From contig NZ_CANLZC010000066.1 of the NCBI RefSeq assembly GCF_947495455.1, positions 1 through 32,244 of the forward strand: DNA of 32,244 nucleotides, written 5' to 3'. The notes below the pieces were generated by a model. That model saw only the letters and a program-made list of their open reading frames with translations. It ran no database searches and was not told the origin of the DNA. The stretch is from an uncultured Shewanella sp. (GTDB taxonomy: Bacteria > Pseudomonadota > Gammaproteobacteria > Enterobacterales > Shewanellaceae). This document shows, one piece after another, positions 7,411-16,811 of the stretch. The number at the start of each line of letters is the position of its first letter. Within the stretch, counting starts at the first letter, position 1. A program made the position numbers and the translations under genes.

Positions 7411-9486
7411 TTGCAAAAATTAGATCTTACCCCCATTACAGATCTGAAAGGCGTTGCCACAAAAATGGCACAACGTCTAAACAAACTCAATATAAAAACG
7501 GTTCAAGATCTGTTGTTCCACCTCCCTTTACGCTATGAAGATCGTACCCAAATTTACGCCATAGGCACATTATATCCAGGGACTTATGGCACCATAGAAG
7601 CCACTATCATTTCAAGCCAAGTTATTCATGGTCGCAAACGCATGCTCACTTGCCTTGTTCAAGATGAAACAAGCCAATTATTACTGCGCTTTTTTAATTT
7701 TTCAGCCACACAACGTAATAGCCTAATATCAGGAATGACCATACGCGCATACGGTGAGATTAGACGTGGAAAGCACCAAGTAGAAATGGTGCATCCTGAA
7801 TATAAAGTTCTGCAAGAAGGTCAAACACTACCACAAACTAATGTGTTAACACCTGTGTACCCGACCACTGAAGGCCTTAAACAAAACAGCTTATTCAAAC
7901 TCACTGAACAAGCCCTTAATTTACTCAATAAAGATGCCTTGCCGGAACTCCTACCCGCGCACCTCAGGCCTAACAGCTTAAGTTTAGAGCAAGCTTTACA
8001 AGTTTTACATCGCCCTAGTAACGATGTTTCAATTTATGAATTAGAACAAGGCACACATCCAGCTCAACAACGGCTGATACAAGAAGAATTGTTAGCACAT
8101 AATCTGAGTATGTTACGTTTACGACAAAGTGCTAATAAAGACAATGCCGTGACAATGCCGCCTACCCAACAATTGATCAGTCCTTTTTTAGCCTCTTTGC
8201 CTTTTACTCCAACGGGAGCGCAGCAAAGAGTGGTTAATGATATTAAGCAAGATCTGCTCAAAGCACACCCTATGATGCGTTTGGTACAAGGAGACGTGGG
8301 ATCGGGGAAAACCTTAGTGGCCGCACTTGCTGCCCTGCAAGCTATCGAAAGTGGGTATCAAGTGGCAATGATGGCCCCAACAGAATTGTTAGCTGAACAA
8401 CATGCCGCTAACTTTAATGCTTGGTTTACACCACTTGGCCTAACCATTGGATGGCTGGCGGGCAAATTAAAAGGCAAGGTAAGAGCTCAATCTTTAGCCG
8501 ATATAGCTTCCGGCAAAGCTCATATGATCATAGGCACTCATGCTATTTTTCAAGAACAAGTGCGCTTTAATAAGTTGGCACTTATCATCATTGATGAGCA
8601 GCACAGGTTTGGTGTTCATCAACGATTAGGATTAAGAGAGAAAGGCATCAGCCAAGGCTTTCATCCTCATCAATTAATTATGACAGCCACGCCTATTCCT
8701 CGCACACTCGCCATGACAGCTTATGCTGACTTAGACACTTCAATTATCGATGAATTGCCTCCAGGAAGAACCCCTGTCACTACCGTCGCCATTGCTGAAC
8801 AACGTCGAAGTGATGTCATTGATCGTGTCAGGCAAGCCGCATTAAAAGATAAGCGCCAGGCTTACTGGGTATGTACTCTCATTGAAGAATCTGAAGTGCT
8901 TGAATGCCAGGCGGCTGAAGATACAGCAGAAGAGCTCAAACTTGCTTTACCTGAACTGAAGATTGGCCTAGTGCATGGACGTATGAAATCAGCCGAAAAA
9001 CAGCAGATCATGAGTGACTTTAAACAAGGTAATCTCAACTTACTGGTCGCGACCACAGTGATCGAAGTCGGTGTCGATGTCCCTAATGCAAGCTTGATGA
9101 TTATTGAAAATCCAGAACGACTTGGCCTTGCTCAATTGCACCAATTACGAGGCCGCGTTGGCCGTGGGGCTACCGCTAGCCACTGCGTATTACTTTACAA
9201 ACCCCCTTTATCACAAACAGCCACTAAACGCTTAGGCGTATTGAGGCGCAGTAATGACGGTTTTGTGATAGCGCAAGAAGATCTCGAAATTCGAGGGCCA
9301 GGTGAAGTATTAGGCACGAAACAAACGGGCATTGCCGACATGAAAATCGCTGATCTGATGCGAGATCAAGCATTAATTCCACATATTCAAAAATTAGCCC
9401 AACATGTAATGGCACAATCACCCGATAATGTTGATAATATAATTACAAGATGGCTTGGGGAAAGAGAACAATTTGTACAAGCCTGA
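7411..9486 (+). CDS. recG: ATP-dependent DNA helicase RecG
   Basis: A 691-residue cytoplasmic helicase that reverses stalled replication forks and branch-migrates Holliday junctions; E. coli RecG is 693 residues, so this is full length. The N-terminal wedge (OB-fold) domain covers about 1–200. Helicase motifs: GDVGSGKT (294–301, Walker A), DEQHRFG (395–401, motif II), TATPIPRT (425–432, motif III), and the RecG-type C-terminal motor with TTVIEVGVDVPNA and QLRGRVGRG. The start codon is TTG at 7411 with GGAAA about 10 bases upstream; no better start lies nearby. It is a housekeeping gene and anchors the window to the core chromosome. Confidence 0.98.
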   Translation: MQKLDLTPITDLKGVATKMAQRLNKLNIKTVQDLLFHLPLRYEDRTQIYAIGTLYPGTYGTIEATIISSQVIHGRKRMLTCLVQDETSQLLLRFFNFSATQRNSLISGMTIRAYGEIRRGKHQVEMVHPEYKVLQEGQTLPQTNVLTPVYPTTEGLKQNSLFKLTEQALNLLNKDALPELLPAHLRPNSLSLEQALQVLHRPSNDVSIYELEQGTHPAQQRLIQEELLAHNLSMLRLRQSANKDNAVTMPPTQQLISPFLASLPFTPTGAQQRVVNDIKQDLLKAHPMMRLVQGDVGSGKTLVAALAALQAIESGYQVAMMAPTELLAEQHAANFNAWFTPLGLTIGWLAGKLKGKVRAQSLADIASGKAHMIIGTHAIFQEQVRFNKLALIIIDEQHRFGVHQRLGLREKGISQGFHPHQLIMTATPIPRTLAMTAYADLDTSIIDELPPGRTPVTTVAIAEQRRSDVIDRVRQAALKDKRQAYWVCTLIEESEVLECQAAEDTAEELKLALPELKIGLVHGRMKSAEKQQIMSDFKQGNLNLLVATTVIEVGVDVPNASLMIIENPERLGLAQLHQLRGRVGRGATASHCVLLYKPPLSQTATKRLGVLRRSNDGFVIAQEDLEIRGPGEVLGTKQTGIADMKIADLMRDQALIPHIQKLAQHVMAQSPDNVDNIITRWLGEREQFVQA

Positions 9487-9657
9487 TTAAGGGTTAAATA
9501 ATTAAGATCGGCCCTAAGGATGAAATAACTAAGTTAACTCCATCAATAAAGTTCAAAAATTAAACATCTTTAATTAAGATGACATCAGCAAGCAAGACCT
9601 GTTAATTTGACCATTAATATACCGGCACAAATTCGACCGAGTAGCAGAGGAATATAA

Positions 9658-10554
9658 ATGAAAGCCAACCAAGAAGATAGGGCCACTCAAAAGAGAAAAA
9701 CCTCTGGTTCTAACCCACTTATTATATTTATTATCATCATTATTCTCATTGCTGGTGGAGCATATTATTATTTCAACCAGCAGGAAGAAGATAGTATTGA
9801 AAATATACCTGAAGACAACATGAGCCAAACGGTTGCAACACCAGATGAACCTTTAGACACAGTGGCAAAAGTACCAGAAACATCCACGTCAATCATCAAT
9901 ACTGAAGCGCCCGCTACAGAAACAACACCACAGAAAACGAAAGAGCCGGAAGTCCTTCCTCCTCTAAACGATAGCGATCAGTTTGCATACCAAAAGGCCA
10001 TCGACATTGCTGATGGAATGACAATTCAACCCATATTAAATGATAAAAACCTGATCCGTCAGTTTGTGGTTTTTGTTGACAATCTTTCAGAAGGTGAAGT
10101 CGCTCGTAATGCTAGCCCAATAAAAGGCCCCACTGAAAAATTCACGGTCTCAGACGTCAGCAATAAAACATATATCTCTCCTGATAGCTATCATCGATAT
10201 GATATTTATGCTGATTTTTTAAGTGGACTCAATGAAAAACAACTGGTTAGCACCTATAAACAAATGATGCCACTGTTTAATCAAGCCTTAGCAGAAATTG
10301 GCTATGATGACACTCAATTTGACGATCGTATGTTAAAAGCTATTGATCTTATGCTAGCCACACCTGTGATTAATACGCCTATTGAAGTCAATAGTGTCAG
10401 TGTTAATTATAAATTTGCCGATCCTAAGCTAGAAGCATTAGCTGGCCCACAAAAGCTCCTTATTCGCATGGGGCCTGATAATACTCGAAAAGTTAAAGCC
10501 GCTTTACGCCGCCTCGAAACACAGTTAAAGCAGCAAAATGAAAATCAACAATAA
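9658..10554 (+). CDS. DUF3014-domain inner-membrane-anchored protein
   Basis: A 298-residue protein with a basic N-terminal cytoplasmic tail, one transmembrane helix (about 20–39, very rich in Ile), an acidic Thr/Pro-rich linker (about 41–105), and a globular C-terminal domain expected in the periplasm. The C-terminal half (YHRYDIYADFLSG, YDDTQFDDRMLKAIDLM) matches what I recall of DUF3014, a family of unknown function. AGAGG lies before the ATG. It sits between recG and the pigment operon with gaps of about 170 bp each side, so it is probably transcribed alone. No function can be assigned. Confidence 0.8.
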   Translation: MKANQEDRATQKRKTSGSNPLIIFIIIIILIAGGAYYYFNQQEEDSIENIPEDNMSQTVATPDEPLDTVAKVPETSTSIINTEAPATETTPQKTKEPEVLPPLNDSDQFAYQKAIDIADGMTIQPILNDKNLIRQFVVFVDNLSEGEVARNASPIKGPTEKFTVSDVSNKTYISPDSYHRYDIYADFLSGLNEKQLVSTYKQMMPLFNQALAEIGYDDTQFDDRMLKAIDLMLATPVINTPIEVNSVSVNYKFADPKLEALAGPQKLLIRMGPDNTRKVKAALRRLETQLKQQNENQQ

Positions 10555-10580
10555 ATGTTATAATTTTTAACCAATAGCAT

Positions 10581-10600
10581 TATCCCCTTACAAGGGGATA
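10581..10600. other. GC-rich hairpin between the DUF3014 gene and the pigment operon
   Basis: tatcccctt and aaggggata form a near-perfect palindrome with a two-base centre. There is no T-run after it, so it is not a classical terminator. It could be an operator or a processing or attenuation hairpin in the leader upstream of the pigment operon. Confidence 0.55.
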
Positions 10601-10731
10601 TGTGCTAACATGCTCGTCGCAAAAAAAGAATAATAAACATAGGCTAGCATACATTCGAATTTTTTATCTTAGACAATTATTAGCAAGAACAGTCGGTGTA
10701 AAAAATTGAATAAAACAGGCATAGGTCAGCG

Positions 10732-11469
10732 ATGCGGTTAACATTTGACATTATTTCTTGGGGAGCTTGGTCTCCCCTATATCAAGAAGCTTTAGATTGG
10801 CAACACTGGCAAGCGCCTACCACAGCTTCACCTTCGCCTATAAAAGCGCCTAAACTTCAACAAGTCCCAGCAATGCAACGTAGGCGATTGAGCCCGCTTA
10901 CAAAAATATTATTGGCAGCGGCCTTTCAAACGAATCCACCAAGTCAATGTCGTAGCATATTTTCTTCGCAACATGGTGAGATCAATCGTACCATGGCATT
11001 GCTTAATGATATTACCGTTTCACAAGGACTCTCTCCGACTCATTTCAGCCAATCTGTACATAACACAGCCAGCGGTATTTTCAGTATTTTAACAAAAAAT
11101 TACGCCCCTTCTACGGCTATTGCTGCAGGCACAGCTTCATTATCACAAGCATTAATAGAAGCCTATGCCCAGTTAAATGAAAACCCCGAACCCATATTAG
11201 TTGTCTATGGTGATGAACCTGTTCCTTCGATTTTTCGTACTTTTAATTCTCAACCAGAATGGCCCATAGCCATGGCATTTGTACTTAAAAAGCAATCAAA
11301 AAATTTGCACCTAGACTCTCAATATAACCCCAAACTTTCCATTGACATAAATAGCAAGCAAGACACGGCTGAGCTATTACATTACGGTCAAATACTTCAA
11401 GCTTTAGCGCGTAAAAAGCCACTTGTGGGATTGATAAATCATCAACTCTGGAGCCTAACTTTTGACTGA
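10732..11469 (+). CDS. apeC: ApeC, ketosynthase-like chain-length factor
   Basis: A 245-residue protein of the short beta-ketoacyl-synthase-like family found as the first core gene of aryl polyene clusters. In characterised systems ApeC is the chain-length-factor partner of ketosynthase ApeO. VHNTASG (109–115) and the following AAGTAS are the family landmarks; where a ketosynthase carries its catalytic Cys none is evident, fitting a non-catalytic subunit. It is shorter than a full ketosynthase (about 400 residues), as expected for this family. AGG six bases upstream supports the ATG. It appears to open the operon, following a 177-bp gap in which I could not identify a confident promoter. Confidence 0.85.
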   Translation: MRLTFDIISWGAWSPLYQEALDWQHWQAPTTASPSPIKAPKLQQVPAMQRRRLSPLTKILLAAAFQTNPPSQCRSIFSSQHGEINRTMALLNDITVSQGLSPTHFSQSVHNTASGIFSILTKNYAPSTAIAAGTASLSQALIEAYAQLNENPEPILVVYGDEPVPSIFRTFNSQPEWPIAMAFVLKKQSKNLHLDSQYNPKLSIDINSKQDTAELLHYGQILQALARKKPLVGLINHQLWSLTFD

Positions 11470-12286
11470 TTTTACTCCCGCTCAAAAACTCACTGGACTG
11501 GCTTATCTTCCAAGATGGCTTGGCGGCGTCACCTGCTATGTAGTGTTTGGCCTTGGTGGACTACTCAGCTCCTTAACCTTACTCCCTCTACTCAAATCTT
11601 GGCCAGGCTCTAACGCGCAAAAGATTAAACGCGTAAGAAAAACCGTTCATCTCATGTTCAAAGGTATGGTGACTATGCTCACAGCTGCTGGCATCATTAA
11701 GGTGAGTACTGAAAATGCTCATTTATTGCGTAACATGAAAGGGAAAATCATCATTGCAAACCATCCAACTCTAGTTGACGTAGTGGTGATGATAAGCTTA
11801 ATCCCCAATGCAGCTTGTATTGTAAAACAAGCCTTGTGGCGAAATTTTTTCTTACGTGGTGTCCTGTCAAGTGCAGGTTATATTCCCAACAGAGGCGCAG
11901 ACTTACTCCTTAATGATTGTAAGCTCGAGCTTGAAACAGGCACTAATCTGATTATTTTTCCAGAAGGAACACGCACTCAAGTGGGTGAAATCATTAACCA
12001 ATTTGCAAGAGGCGCAGCCAATATCACCTTACGCACTCAAACAGAGCTTATTCCAATTGTATTGCGCACTAATGCAATTGGTCTCAGTAAGCAACAACCG
12101 TGGTATCATATCCCTGCACGCACTATTGGTATGCGAGTCGAGGTAGGGGATCCTCGTTCTTATAATGAGTACAGCTCTTCCAATGGTGAAGATCTTAGTT
12201 TGAATGCAAAAAAAGCACGGCAAATGACAAGAGATCTAGAAAACTATTACAAACAACAATTAGATATAAATCATGAAATTACATAA
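11462..12286 (+). CDS. apeD: ApeD, PlsC-type lysophospholipid acyltransferase
   Basis: A 274-residue membrane-associated acyltransferase of the LPLAT/PlsC family. A hydrophobic segment lies at about 22–44, the catalytic NHPTLVD (His101, Asp106) follows the first strand, and FPEGTR (166–171) is the acceptor-binding motif. In aryl polyene clusters this enzyme is thought to attach the polyene or a fatty acyl chain to the lipid carrier. TTG start at 11462 overlaps the end of apeC by eight bases, with GGAG eight bases upstream; no ATG in frame fits better. It overlaps apeE by 14 bases. Confidence 0.88.
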   Translation: MTDFTPAQKLTGLAYLPRWLGGVTCYVVFGLGGLLSSLTLLPLLKSWPGSNAQKIKRVRKTVHLMFKGMVTMLTAAGIIKVSTENAHLLRNMKGKIIIANHPTLVDVVVMISLIPNAACIVKQALWRNFFLRGVLSSAGYIPNRGADLLLNDCKLELETGTNLIIFPEGTRTQVGEIINQFARGAANITLRTQTELIPIVLRTNAIGLSKQQPWYHIPARTIGMRVEVGDPRSYNEYSSSNGEDLSLNAKKARQMTRDLENYYKQQLDINHEIT

Positions 12287-12521
12287 TGAAATAAAAAAAC
12301 TAATTATCGAATGTCTCGATTTAGAAGACGTGAGTATTGAAGATATTGATTCTGACGCCCCCCTGTTTGGTGATGGCTTGGGATTAGACTCTATCGACGC
12401 ATTAGAACTTGGATTAGCCATAAAAAAACAGTTTGATATCAAAATCGATGCAAACTCAGAAGAAACCAAACAACACTTTTACAGTGTCAGTAATCTTGCA
12501 AGCTTCATTGAAGCGCATTAA
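12273..12521 (+). CDS. apeE: ApeE, acyl carrier protein
   Basis: An 82-residue, acidic acyl carrier protein. LGLDSIDALEL holds the phosphopantetheine attachment site Ser40 in the DSID motif. It carries the starter or growing polyene for the type II synthase. It overlaps the end of apeD by 14 bases. A second carrier protein follows 14 bases later, as in other aryl polyene clusters. Confidence 0.92.
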   Translation: MKLHNEIKKLIIECLDLEDVSIEDIDSDAPLFGDGLGLDSIDALELGLAIKKQFDIKIDANSEETKQHFYSVSNLASFIEAH

Positions 12522-12535
12522 GCAGTGGAAGTTAC

Positions 12536-12787
12536 ATGAAAAACCGTGAGCAAATACTTGAAACTTTGACTAAGATTTTAGTAGAGGAATTTGAAATTGA
12601 CGAAAAAGATGTCTCTTTAAACACATCTTTGTATGATGAGCTCGATCTAGATAGTATTGATGCTGTTGATCTTGTTATTAAATTACAACAAATCACTGGG
12701 AAAAAAATTCACCCAGATACGTTTAAAGCAGTTCGCACCGTTGATGATGTTGTCTCTGCTGTTGAAGCACTCGTTTCAGCTGCATGA
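12536..12787 (+). CDS. apeF: ApeF, acyl carrier protein
   Basis: An 83-residue carrier protein with DLDSIDAVDL and attachment Ser40. It is clearly distinct in sequence from its neighbour apeE, so the two are paralogues with separate roles rather than a recent duplication. GGAAG lies before the ATG. Its TGA overlaps the ATG of the next gene (ATGA). Confidence 0.92.
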   Translation: MKNREQILETLTKILVEEFEIDEKDVSLNTSLYDELDLDSIDAVDLVIKLQQITGKKIHPDTFKAVRTVDDVVSAVEALVSAA

Positions 12788-13332
12788 CGCAGTTTTTACA
12801 AATAGTCACCACACTTGTGGTGCTATGTTACCCAGTCGCTGTTTATTTTGGGCTTAATTATTTACCCCAAGGCAGCATTGCATTAGTGCTGTGCAGCTTA
12901 TTGCTTTTAAGGTTCTTTATTAATAAACAAAAGCTAAAATCATTGATGCTCCCAATAGCTGCCGGCATTGTTTTAACAATGAGTAGCTATATCGCTAAGG
13001 CCAATGACTGGTTACTGTATTATCCTGTCGTTATCAGTACTTGCATGCTGATATTATTTGCCCATTCATTACAATGGGGGCCAAGCATCATTGAACGACT
13101 TGCAAGATTGAAAGAACCCGATTTACCAGAAAGTGCTGTGCCTTATCTCAATAAAGTCACCTTTATCTGGTGCATTTTTTTCATTATTAATGGCGCAATA
13201 GCTTACTATACCGCAGCATTTACAAGCCTTTCGACTTGGACGCTTTATAATGGTTTTATTGCTTATTTGCTAATGGGCATTCTTTTTACTGGTGAATGGT
13301 TATACCGCACATTTTGGTTGAAAAAACGATGA
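12784..13332 (+). CDS. apeG: ApeG, polytopic inner-membrane protein
   Basis: A 182-residue protein with about five or six hydrophobic helices (near 5–23, 28–46, 55–70, 78–95, 123–145, 153–172) and a short charged loop around 100–120. It matches the membrane protein found at this position in aryl polyene clusters. The biochemical role of that family is not established; a scaffold or transport function is a guess. Coupled to apeF and apeH by ATGA overlaps. Confidence 0.82.
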   Translation: MTQFLQIVTTLVVLCYPVAVYFGLNYLPQGSIALVLCSLLLLRFFINKQKLKSLMLPIAAGIVLTMSSYIAKANDWLLYYPVVISTCMLILFAHSLQWGPSIIERLARLKEPDLPESAVPYLNKVTFIWCIFFIINGAIAYYTAAFTSLSTWTLYNGFIAYLLMGILFTGEWLYRTFWLKKR

Positions 13333-14693
13333 AAAATATTCTGACTTCTTGGTTAACACTAGGCCCAATAGAGCAACAACTCATTAGCTTTAATCATCAT
13401 AATATTCTGACAGGAGAATGTTTTAGCCATCAAGTTGCCTTTTTCCATCAACAGCTGGTTGAAAATCAGCATAAGAAATGGCTTTTATCTTGTGATAATA
13501 GCGAGTTATTTGCTATTGGATTATGTGCCGCTTTAATTGCAGGAAAAGACATTATTCTGCCTTCAAATGTACAGCCTGCTAACTTGCTTACATTAAATAA
13601 TCAATTTGATGCCGTGCTATCTGATAAAGCATTAGCCCCCGAAAAGCCCTTTATACAATTAGAAAAAGTAGCCGATGCGCCAAAATTTCCTTGGCCAAAA
13701 TCGAAAAACTGGGGCTGTTTCACTTTATATACTTCTGGCAGTAGCGGACACCCCAAAGCCGTCACGAAAACCCTTGCTCAACTTGATGCTGAAGTGTCCA
13801 CTCTGGAATCCACTTTTGCACAGCATCTACCCCAATGCAGTATTATTTCAACCGTATCTCATCAACATATTTATGGCTTATTATTTAAAATCCTTTGGCC
13901 ACTCGCTAGCCGTAGACCTTTTTTAAGTGATCTCATTGAATATCCGGAAACACTGAGTTATTACAGTAATTTATTTTCACAGCTATGCTTAATCAGTAGC
14001 CCTGCACACTTATCTCGTTTACCTGCGTCTTTAGACTATCAAATACAAAACCGCGCTCCAAGCTTAGTGTTCAGTTCTGGCGGCCCATTAACCTATGAGG
14101 CAGCTCAAGCGATCAAGCAATGCTATTCAAGCTTACCAATAGAAATATTTGGCAGTACAGAAACAGGCGGGATCGCTTATCGTCGTCAATATAGCGAACA
14201 ACAAACATGGAAGACCTTTGCTCCCATTCACATCAAACAAGATGAGAATGACGGTGCATTATGGCTTAAATCTCCCTATATTGAACATGATGATTGGATG
14301 AAATGTAATGATAAAATCAAACTCATTCAAAATGATGAGTTTATTCTTCAAGGGCGACTCGATCGCATAGTAAAAATAGAAGAAAAACGACTTTCACTGG
14401 TTGAAATGGAAACTCTGCTGCAGACTCACCCTATGGTTCAATTAGCCAGTTTACTGATTGTTGAAGGGCCCAAAGTGCAATTAGCAGCCGTAGTAGAGTT
14501 ATCGGAATCAGGCAAAGAATACCTGAACACAAAAGGCAAGCTCAGCCTAAATAATATTTTGAAATCTTATCTATTAACCCAATTTGAAAGAGTTGTTTTA
14601 CCCAAACGTTGGCGCTATCCAGAAAAAATGCCCGTTAATACACAAGGTAAACAAGTACAATCTCAACTGTTGGCATTATTTACCCATGATTAA
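13329..14693 (+). CDS. apeH: ApeH, aryl/acyl-ACP ligase (AMP-forming)
   Basis: A 454-residue adenylating enzyme predicted to load the aryl starter acid onto the carrier protein. ATP-binding YTSGSSGHPK is at 134–143; EIFGSTETGG is the adenine/carboxylate-binding motif; GRLDRIVK is the hinge; Lys441 in QGK near the C-terminus is the likely catalytic lysine. It is shorter than acyl-CoA ligases such as the one at 4497. The start is ATG at 13329, overlapping the apeG stop (ATGA); a possible upstream start at 13296 would lie deep in apeG and adds no family sequence. In this cluster the probable substrate is the lyase product, 4-coumarate or a relative. Confidence 0.88.
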   Translation: MKNILTSWLTLGPIEQQLISFNHHNILTGECFSHQVAFFHQQLVENQHKKWLLSCDNSELFAIGLCAALIAGKDIILPSNVQPANLLTLNNQFDAVLSDKALAPEKPFIQLEKVADAPKFPWPKSKNWGCFTLYTSGSSGHPKAVTKTLAQLDAEVSTLESTFAQHLPQCSIISTVSHQHIYGLLFKILWPLASRRPFLSDLIEYPETLSYYSNLFSQLCLISSPAHLSRLPASLDYQIQNRAPSLVFSSGGPLTYEAAQAIKQCYSSLPIEIFGSTETGGIAYRRQYSEQQTWKTFAPIHIKQDENDGALWLKSPYIEHDDWMKCNDKIKLIQNDEFILQGRLDRIVKIEEKRLSLVEMETLLQTHPMVQLASLLIVEGPKVQLAAVVELSESGKEYLNTKGKLSLNNILKSYLLTQFERVVLPKRWRYPEKMPVNTQGKQVQSQLLALFTHD

Positions 14694-15057
14694 ATCTCAG
14701 CCACCCCACATTATCAGCAGTAACCTCACTGAGACTTCAGCGACTTGGCGCCTGCGCATTGATGAAACATTACCCTATTTTAATGGCCATTTTCGCAATC
14801 AACCCGTTTTACCCGGTGTCACTCAGCTTGACTGGGCTATTCAATTGGGCTGTGCACATTTTCAATACCCCATTCATGCAACGACATTAGAAGTGCTTAA
14901 ATTTCAAAATGTAATAACACCTGGTATCGAAGTGAACTTAAGTATCACACTCGATACAAAAAAGCACAAACTCAGTTTTGTTTATAGCAATCAACAAACA
15001 CGCTTCTCATCTGGACGCATTGTTATATCCACTCAACGCCCTCTTATAGCGAGTTAG
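14686..15057 (+). CDS. apeI: ApeI, FabZ-like 3-hydroxyacyl-ACP dehydratase
   Basis: A 123-residue single hotdog-fold protein. The core GHFRNQPVLPG (34–44) with His35 is the FabZ/FabA-type catalytic helix start. It dehydrates the 3-hydroxyacyl intermediates so that the chain stays fully conjugated. The start is ATG at 14686, which overlaps the end of apeH by eight bases; a longer open frame from 14584 lies inside apeH and is not family sequence. ApeP further down the operon is the second dehydratase-type protein. Confidence 0.88.
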   Translation: MIKSQPPHIISSNLTETSATWRLRIDETLPYFNGHFRNQPVLPGVTQLDWAIQLGCAHFQYPIHATTLEVLKFQNVITPGIEVNLSITLDTKKHKLSFVYSNQQTRFSSGRIVISTQRPLIAS

Positions 15058-15062
15058 AATGC

Positions 15063-16811
15063 ATGCAGTTAGCATTTGTGATCCCCAATTATAATCACCC
15101 CGCAGCCATCAGTGAAACCTTAGCTAATCTCGCTGTTTTTAAACGTGATTGTTATCTGGTTGATGATGGAAGTAATGATGAAACACGTTATCTATTACAA
15201 CAACTTGCTAAACAATATAGCTGGGTTCATTTATTACATCATCCATATAATAGAGGAAAAGGCGCAGCTGTCATCACGGGACTGAGAGCAGCTTATGAGG
15301 ACGGCTTTACTCACGCGTTACAAATTGATGCCGATGGCCAACATGACTTAAGCGATATTCCCACTTTTATTGATACAGCTAAGCAAGCTCCCCATGCCGT
15401 GATATCAGGACAACCTCAGTATGATGACTCTATTCCCAAAGGACGTTTGTATGGGCGCTACCTGACACATTTTTGGGTTTGGATAGAAACCTTAAGCTTA
15501 GAGATAAAAGATGCCATGTGTGGTTTTCGCATTTATCCATTACAAGCAACTGAATCTTTATTTCTCAGCCAATCATTGGGTGAGCGAATGGATTTTGATA
15601 TTGAAATCTTAGTCAAGCTTCATTGGCAAGGAGTAAAAATAAAGCATATTCCAACTCGAGTCATTTATCCTGAAGAAGGCAGTAGTCATTTTCAAGCCGT
15701 TAGAGATAACCTGCGCATTTCAGCCCTACACACTCGGCTTTTTTTTGGCATGTTAAAACGTCTACCCTCACGATTACACAAAACAGCCCCCATTAATGCC
15801 AACACTATCGACAAGCCCAATTCAAAACATTGGTCTTCCATTGGAGAGCGAGGCAGCTATTGGGGGATAAAAATACTCGCTCTGTGCTACCGTTATGGAG
15901 GGCATTGGCTTTGCCGCGCGATAATGTACCCAGTAATTTTATATTTTTTCATCACAGGAAAAGCGGCAAGACAGGCTTCGATGGACTTTTTACAACAAGT
16001 CAAACTCGCCGATCCCGACAATAACCCATTGCCTCATCAACCTCGATGGTTAGACAGCCTGCGACATTTTTTTGCTTTTGGCCATGCCGCACTGGATCGC
16101 ATTGATGCTTGGTGCGATAGAATACCTCTAAAGAGCATTGATTTTCCACACAGAGATATACTCTCAACACACATGGAACAAGGACAAGGCGCAGTATTAC
16201 TTGTATCCCACTTAGGTAACTTAGAGTTATGTCGCGCCATATCTGTCACTCATCGTAATGCAAAAGTTAATGTGATGGTAATGACGCAGCATGCCAAAAA
16301 TTTTAATAATATTCTAAAACAATTAAATCCAAATAGTGCACTGAACCTGATTCAAGTGACCGAACTGGGCCCAAGCACTTCCATATTATTACAAGAAAAA
16401 ATTGAAGCAGGTGAGTTAGTGGTCATTGCAGGAGATAGAACATCTTCAGCCAGTCAAGGTCGAGCCCTATACGCCTCATTTATGAATAAACCCGCTCCCT
16501 TTCCTTCAGGCCCTTTTGTGTTAGCAGGACTACTGGACTGCCCCGTCTACACTATGTTTTGTTTGAAAGAACAAGGGCGATATCGCGTACACATCACCCC
16601 TTTTAACACTCGACTTAAAGGGCCAAGAAAAGAAAGAAGTGTCAGGCTACAGCAAGCCGTCGATGAATACAGTCAAGTGTTAGAAAACCATGCTAAACGC
16701 GAGCCACTACAATGGTTTAATTTTTACGACTTTTGGCAAAACGATAATCAGGCTCAGCGTCGCTCATCCAGCGAGAGTCAAGTTAATGAGAATAGGACCA
16801 GCAGTAAATGA
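15063..16811 (+). CDS. apeJ: ApeJ, glycosyltransferase family 2 – LpxL-type acyltransferase fusion
   Basis: A 582-residue two-domain protein. Residues 1–240 are a GT2 domain with VDDGS at 33–37 and the metal-binding DADGQ at 89–93. After a linker and a hydrophobic stretch near 283–298 comes a lysophospholipid acyltransferase domain (about 300–555) with the His383-x4-Glu388 motif in SHLGNLE and a later AGDRTS. The fusion is the normal architecture at this place in aryl polyene clusters, and suggests that one protein glycosylates and acylates the lipid or polyene head. It probably acts at the inner face of the inner membrane. The Ser/Arg-rich C-terminal tail is of no obvious function. Coupled to the lyase gene by ATGA. 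Confidence 0.88.
   Translation: MQLAFVIPNYNHPAAISETLANLAVFKRDCYLVDDGSNDETRYLLQQLAKQYSWVHLLHHPYNRGKGAAVITGLRAAYEDGFTHALQIDADGQHDLSDIPTFIDTAKQAPHAVISGQPQYDDSIPKGRLYGRYLTHFWVWIETLSLEIKDAMCGFRIYPLQATESLFLSQSLGERMDFDIEILVKLHWQGVKIKHIPTRVIYPEEGSSHFQAVRDNLRISALHTRLFFGMLKRLPSRLHKTAPINANTIDKPNSKHWSSIGERGSYWGIKILALCYRYGGHWLCRAIMYPVILYFFITGKAARQASMDFLQQVKLADPDNNPLPHQPRWLDSLRHFFAFGHAALDRIDAWCDRIPLKSIDFPHRDILSTHMEQGQGAVLLVSHLGNLELCRAISVTHRNAKVNVMVMTQHAKNFNNILKQLNPNSALNLIQVTELGPSTSILLQEKIEAGELVVIAGDRTSSASQGRALYASFMNKPAPFPSGPFVLAGLLDCPVYTMFCLKEQGRYRVHITPFNTRLKGPRKERSVRLQQAVDEYSQVLENHAKREPLQWFNFYDFWQNDNQAQRRSSSESQVNENRTSSK

Noticed and set aside
10581..10600. Hairpin as terminator for the DUF3014 gene
   Set aside because: No T-run follows, so it is listed only as a hairpin.
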